A stretch of DNA of 7,457 bases, taken from contig VBLZ01000017.1 in assembly GCA_005878515.1 (NCBI GenBank), positions 1 through 7,457 on the forward strand, in the 5' to 3' direction. How positions within the stretch are numbered: the first letter of the stretch is position 1; each line of letters begins with the position of its first letter. Shown one piece after another: positions 5,117-7,457 of the stretch. The position numbers and the translations under genes are program-made. Source of the stretch: Methanobacteriota archaeon (GTDB lineage: Archaea > Thermoplasmatota > Thermoplasmata > RBG-16-68-12). Under the pieces are notes generated by a model that had not been told where the DNA came from, did no database searches, and worked only from the letters and a program-made list of their open reading frames with translations.

Positions 5117-6274
5117 GTGCGCGCGTGGTGTGTCGTCGTTCCGCGGGAGCGCGGGGAAGAAATCCGACGTCGGCTCGTGGGTCTGGGCGTCTTGCACAAG
5201 CATCTGCGCATCGTCCGGGAAGGAGACCGACTATTCATCCCGACGACGGCGAGGGTGGATCTCGACTTTCCAACGGAACAGCGGGAATTCGGCGAGGGAT
5301 TCGTGGCCATCCGGAGCTACAAAGACGTCGTTGACGTACCGGAGTCGCTCCGCCGATCGCTTCCCAGCTCGTTCGACGTGATCGGAGACATCGCTGTCCT
5401 GAAAATCCCGAGCGAGATGCAGCGGTATCGCGGGGAGATCGGCCGGGCGATCCTCCGGTGGAATCCCACGCTCCAGGTCGTCGTGGAGGACCGCGGGGTG
5501 AAGGGGGAGCGCCGGGTTCGATCGATCGACGTAATCGCCGGCGAACGACGCACGACGACGGTGCACACGGAACACGGCCTTCGCTACGCGGTCGATCTGG
5601 CCCAAGCGTACTTCAGCCCTCGGCTTGCCTCGGAACGCCAACGGATTGCCAATCAGGTCCTCGCGGGCGAAATTGTCGCCGATCCCTTCGCCGGGGTAGG
5701 CCCGTACGCCATCCTGATTGCGAAACGACGTCGGCCCAAGATCGTCCACGCCTCCGACGTGAATCCCGCCGCGGTCGCGTTGCTCCGCGCGAACGTCGGG
5801 GCCAACCGAATCGACCGGGTCGCGACGTACGAGGGCGATGCCCGCCAAATCTTGGAGCAGATCCGGCCCGTCGACCGCGTCATCCTCGATCTGCCGCACA
5901 CGGCGTTCGACCACCTGGGCCACTCGTTCGCGGCTCTCGGGGCGCGCGGCGTGGTCCACGTCTATCGAATCTTGGAACGGGCCGACGAGCGTGCCGCGGC
6001 GGACCGCATTCGAGCCATCGTCGCACAGGCTGGGTTGGAGGTCACGGATCTTCGGCTCCACACGGTCCGTGCATACTCTCCCACGCAGCAGCACGTGGCG
6101 TTCGACGTCACGGTCGTTCGAGGGTCACGCCGCGCTGGCCTTGGTACGTCCCCGAGCGTTTCTCATAGGTCTCGGATGAAGTCGACTCCAACGACAGGAA
6201 GACGATCTGGGCGAACCGTTCGCCAATCGGCACCTCGAGGACCTCGGAAGCGCCGTTCAACGCGCCGAAGGTGA
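5117..6274 (+). CDS. trm5: Trm5-family tRNA (guanine-37 N1) methyltransferase, with C-terminal antisense tail
   Basis: A 385-residue SAM-dependent enzyme of the archaeal Trm5/Taw2 family (COG2520), which methylates N1 of guanosine 37 next to the anticodon to prevent frameshifting. Residues 1-50 form the small N-terminal D1-type domain (CVVVPRERGEEIRRRL, GDRLFIPTT). An insert/linker domain follows (VIGDIAVLKIPSE near 88-100). The Rossmann catalytic domain has YFSPRLASERQRIANQV near 165-181, GEIVADPFAGVGPYAILIAK near 184-203 (SAM loop), ASDVNPAAV near 212-220, YEGDAR near 238-243 and VILDLPH near 255-261, where some Trm5 proteins have NLP. The normal family end is reached near residue 334 (HVAFDVTVV). 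The last 50 or so residues are an Arg/Ser/Pro-rich tail read antisense to the dcd-like gene. The start is GTG, probably leaderless. Taw2, which makes a wybutosine precursor, is the main alternative; the D1 domain favours Trm5. Confidence 0.9.
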   Translation: MRAWCVVVPRERGEEIRRRLVGLGVLHKHLRIVREGDRLFIPTTARVDLDFPTEQREFGEGFVAIRSYKDVVDVPESLRRSLPSSFDVIGDIAVLKIPSEMQRYRGEIGRAILRWNPTLQVVVEDRGVKGERRVRSIDVIAGERRTTTVHTEHGLRYAVDLAQAYFSPRLASERQRIANQVLAGEIVADPFAGVGPYAILIAKRRRPKIVHASDVNPAAVALLRANVGANRIDRVATYEGDARQILEQIRPVDRVILDLPHTAFDHLGHSFAALGARGVVHVYRILERADERAAADRIRAIVAQAGLEVTDLRLHTVRAYSPTQQHVAFDVTVVRGSRRAGLGTSPSVSHRSRMKSTPTTGRRSGRTVRQSAPRGPRKRRSTRRR

Positions 6275-6617
6275 GGGTGCCGGAGAAGCCCGCATCGATC
6301 ATCCCGAACATCGCCAGAACGCCCCGGCGAGCCCACGTCGTTCGGAGCCAGAGCTGGCCCGCGACGTGCCGGCCGAGGCCGACCGACTCCCGCGTGCTCA
6401 CGGCAAACCGGGTCATCGGCGGAACCTTCGCGACCCCGCGGCTCGTCCGGACGTTCGAGGACGGGACGAGGACTTCCTCGATCGTCACGTCGTATCCGTT
6501 CGGCGTCAGGTTCGCCTCGTCAAACGGCTCGATCCGAAGCTCCCCTTTCGCCATGTACCGGCGGATGTCGCCGTCCGAGAGCACCGCCATCGGGTCGAGT
6601 ATCCAAGCGTCGCCCAT
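6108..6617 (-). CDS. dcd: dCTP deaminase / dUTPase superfamily protein (Dcd-like), deaminase Glu apparently absent
   Basis: A 169-residue trimeric-type nucleotide hydrolase involved in dUMP supply and uracil exclusion from DNA. Family motifs are VLSDGDIRRYMAKGELRIEPF near 12-32, LTPNGYDVTI near 37-46, LRTTWARRGV near 91-100 (position of the usual RSS.AR.G), GMIDAGFSGTLTF near 105-117 and GERFAQIVF near 132-140, ending in YQGQRGVTL. In E. coli Dcd the general-base Glu follows in '(V/T)LEF.N'. Here the same position is Gly118 (TFGALN), while Asp108, equivalent to the dUTPase Asp, is kept. This suggests dUTPase rather than deaminase activity, or a family subgroup with other chemistry. Met10 (6590) would make the N-terminus match canonical Dcd starts and is a credible alternative to 6617; neither has a clear Shine-Dalgarno site. 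Residues 115-169 are overlapped on the other strand by the Trm5 tail. Confidence 0.87.
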   Translation of the reverse strand: MGDAWILDPMAVLSDGDIRRYMAKGELRIEPFDEANLTPNGYDVTIEEVLVPSSNVRTSRGVAKVPPMTRFAVSTRESVGLGRHVAGQLWLRTTWARRGVLAMFGMIDAGFSGTLTFGALNGASEVLEVPIGERFAQIVFLSLESTSSETYEKRSGTYQGQRGVTLERP

Positions 6618-6655
6618 TAAGGATTACGAGAATCAGCAGTGAGAGGCGGGTCACA

Positions 6656-6665
6656 GCCTATTTAC
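6656..6665 (+). promoter_or_regulatory. candidate TATA box for the small zinc-binding protein gene
   Basis: GCCTATTTAC is an archaeal TATA-like element about 52 bp upstream of the ATG at 6713. The resulting leader of about 25 nt would contain the GGAG at 6701-6704, 8 nt before the ATG, a reasonable Shine-Dalgarno site. Confidence 0.5.
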
Positions 6666-6712
6666 GGCGCGCTCAAGTCGGACGGGTCAAGGACAACACA
6701 GGAGACCCAACC

Positions 6713-6901
6713 ATGTGCGCTATGACCTTGGAACGCCAACCCGGCCGAGAAAGCTGCCCGCACGCGGACGCCGAAATGATCGGCTCCAACGTGAATGCGG
6801 AGTTCATGCGGTGCAGGGCCTGTAATCAGATCTTCGTCCTGCAAGCCGGCCGAGTGTGGGCGATTCGCTCTACGCGCGCGCCGGTCTACGCGATCCGCTG
6901 A
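6713..6901 (+). CDS. small putative zinc-binding protein, 62 residues
   Basis: A short protein of unknown function. It has one CPH motif (Cys15, His17) and one CRAC motif (Cys34, Cys37), a spacing that could hold one zinc ion in a zinc-ribbon or treble-clef-like fold. Between them is IGSNVNAEFMR, and afterwards the strand-rich segment IFVLQAGRVWAIR. Such small CPH...C..C proteins are often nucleic-acid or protein-interaction modules, but no role can be assigned here. Support for a real gene is the TATA-like box, the GGAG before the ATG, and cysteine pairing unlikely by chance. Met4 (6722) is an alternative start. It stands alone between the divergent dcd-like gene and the acyl-CoA dehydrogenase gene, which has its own promoter-like element. 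Confidence 0.72.
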   Translation: MCAMTLERQPGRESCPHADAEMIGSNVNAEFMRCRACNQIFVLQAGRVWAIRSTRAPVYAIR

Positions 6902-6930
6902 TCGCCGGGCCGATTCTTCCCCGCAGCCTC

Positions 6931-6943
6931 CGAAAGTTTATGC
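6931..6943 (+). promoter_or_regulatory. candidate BRE/TATA element for the acyl-CoA dehydrogenase gene
   Basis: CGAAAGTTTATGC resembles an archaeal BRE followed by a TATA box, about 40 bp upstream of the ATG at 6978. A strong Shine-Dalgarno site (GGAGG, 6966-6970) lies 7 nt before that ATG, so a short leader of about 15 nt is predicted. Confidence 0.6.
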
Positions 6944-6977
6944 GAATAGCGCAGCTTAGGCCGCGGGAGGCTGCCCG

Positions 6978-7457
6978 ATGGACTTTCGGTTGACGGACGA
7001 GCAGAGGCTCGTCCGCGACAACGCGCGGGATTTCGTCGATCGAGAGCTCATCCCGCACGTCCGGGAATGGGAGGAGAAAGGCGAGATCCCGAAGGCCTTC
7101 TACCGCAAGATGGCGGGCCTCGGTTTCCTCGGCGCCCCCGTGCCCGAGAAGTACGGCGGGGCGGGGATGGACTACGTCTCGTTCATGCTGCTCGTCGAGG
7201 AGATCAGCCGCGGTTCGTCCTCCGTGCGGACGACGGTCTCGGTCCAAACGTCCCTGAGCGAGACGTCCCTCATGTGGTTCGGCTCGGAGGCGCAGAAGGA
7301 GACCTGGCTCGTGCCGCTCGCGAAGGGGGAGCGCCTCGGAGCCTGGGCGATCACGGAGCCGGAGGCGGGGAGCGACGCGGGGAACCTGGCAACGACCGCG
7401 CGTCTCGACGGAAACGAATGGGTGCTGAACGGCCAGAAACGGTTCATCTCGAACGGG
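6978..7457 (+). CDS. acyl-CoA dehydrogenase, N-terminal 160 residues (runs off the window)
   Basis: An FAD-dependent enzyme oxidising an acyl-CoA to the trans-2-enoyl-CoA, passing electrons to an electron-transfer flavoprotein. The visible part is the N-terminal helical domain, starting MDFRLTDEQRLVRDNARDF, then LGFLGAPVPEKYGGAGMDYVSF near 48-69, and the start of the middle beta domain with AITEPEAGSDAGN near 124-136, the acyl-CoA dehydrogenase signature that contacts flavin and substrate. It continues to WVLNGQKRFISNG at the edge. The catalytic Glu lies in the missing C-terminal part, so chain-length class cannot be set. The SVRTTVSVQTSL segment near 81-92 recalls glutaryl-CoA-dehydrogenase-like members. 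The start is supported by GGAGG 7 nt upstream. It suggests fatty-acid or amino-acid degradation. Confidence 0.93.
   Translation, partial: MDFRLTDEQRLVRDNARDFVDRELIPHVREWEEKGEIPKAFYRKMAGLGFLGAPVPEKYGGAGMDYVSFMLLVEEISRGSSSVRTTVSVQTSLSETSLMWFGSEAQKETWLVPLAKGERLGAWAITEPEAGSDAGNLATTARLDGNEWVLNGQKRFISNG

Noticed and set aside
5231..6094. 287-codon minus-strand open frame opposite trm5
   Set aside because: Arg/Asp-rich antisense shadow with no recognisable motif; trm5 motifs on the + strand explain the region.
1..7457. CRISPR arrays, tRNA or rRNA genes, insertion sequences, integrase sites
   Set aside because: No spaced repeats, cloverleaf-like segments, transposase motifs or flanking inverted repeats were seen; the only notable long repeat is the 84-bp tandem duplication.

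Overview
The window reads as high-GC (roughly 60-65% by eye) archaeal chromosome. Three genes are archaeal or archaeal-type: a RadA recombinase, a diphthine synthase (DphB, diphthamide on EF-2) and a Trm5-type tRNA m1G37 methyltransferase. Several starts lie 25-50 bp downstream of A/T-rich TATA-like boxes, and one looks leaderless. The acyl-CoA dehydrogenase, HxlR regulator and DUF4386-like membrane protein suggest a heterotrophic euryarchaeon. Thermoplasmatota is my best guess, but this is inference from gene content, not shown by the sequence.

Layout, left to right: (1) the C-terminal 41 residues of an S9-type serine peptidase (+). (2) A class V aminotransferase of the alanine/serine-glyoxylate type (-), convergent with it. 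(3) A broken radA (-): N- and C-terminal parts are well preserved, but about 90 central codons are missing and the two halves are in different frames. (4) A divergent HxlR-family regulator (+). (5) A DUF4386-like membrane protein (+) carrying a perfect 84-bp tandem duplication. (6) A class I SAM methyltransferase of unknown substrate (+), overlapping by 4 bp at its 3' end with (7) dphB (-). (8) A Trm5-family methyltransferase (+), divergent from dphB. (9) A dCTP deaminase/dUTPase-family gene (-), whose 3' end is overlapped for 167 bp by the Trm5 frame. (10) A 62-residue putative zinc-binding protein (+). (11) The first 160 codons of an acyl-CoA dehydrogenase (+), cut by the window edge.

Most genes are single units with their own promoter-like sequence, and I see no clear multi-gene pathway operon. 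The nearest thing to a functional group is dphB/trm5, divergent from a 77-bp intergenic region; both gene products modify the translation machinery (EF-2 and tRNA position 37). I found no CRISPR array, tRNA, rRNA, insertion sequence or defence cassette, and no convincing novel multi-gene system. The most notable things are structural: the internally deleted, frame-shifted radA, the exact 84-bp duplication about 0.7 kb beyond the radA start, the long antisense tail of Trm5 into the dcd-like gene, and the apparent loss of the deaminase glutamate in that dcd-like protein. The first two could be real recent mutations or assembly errors, and read mapping would decide.
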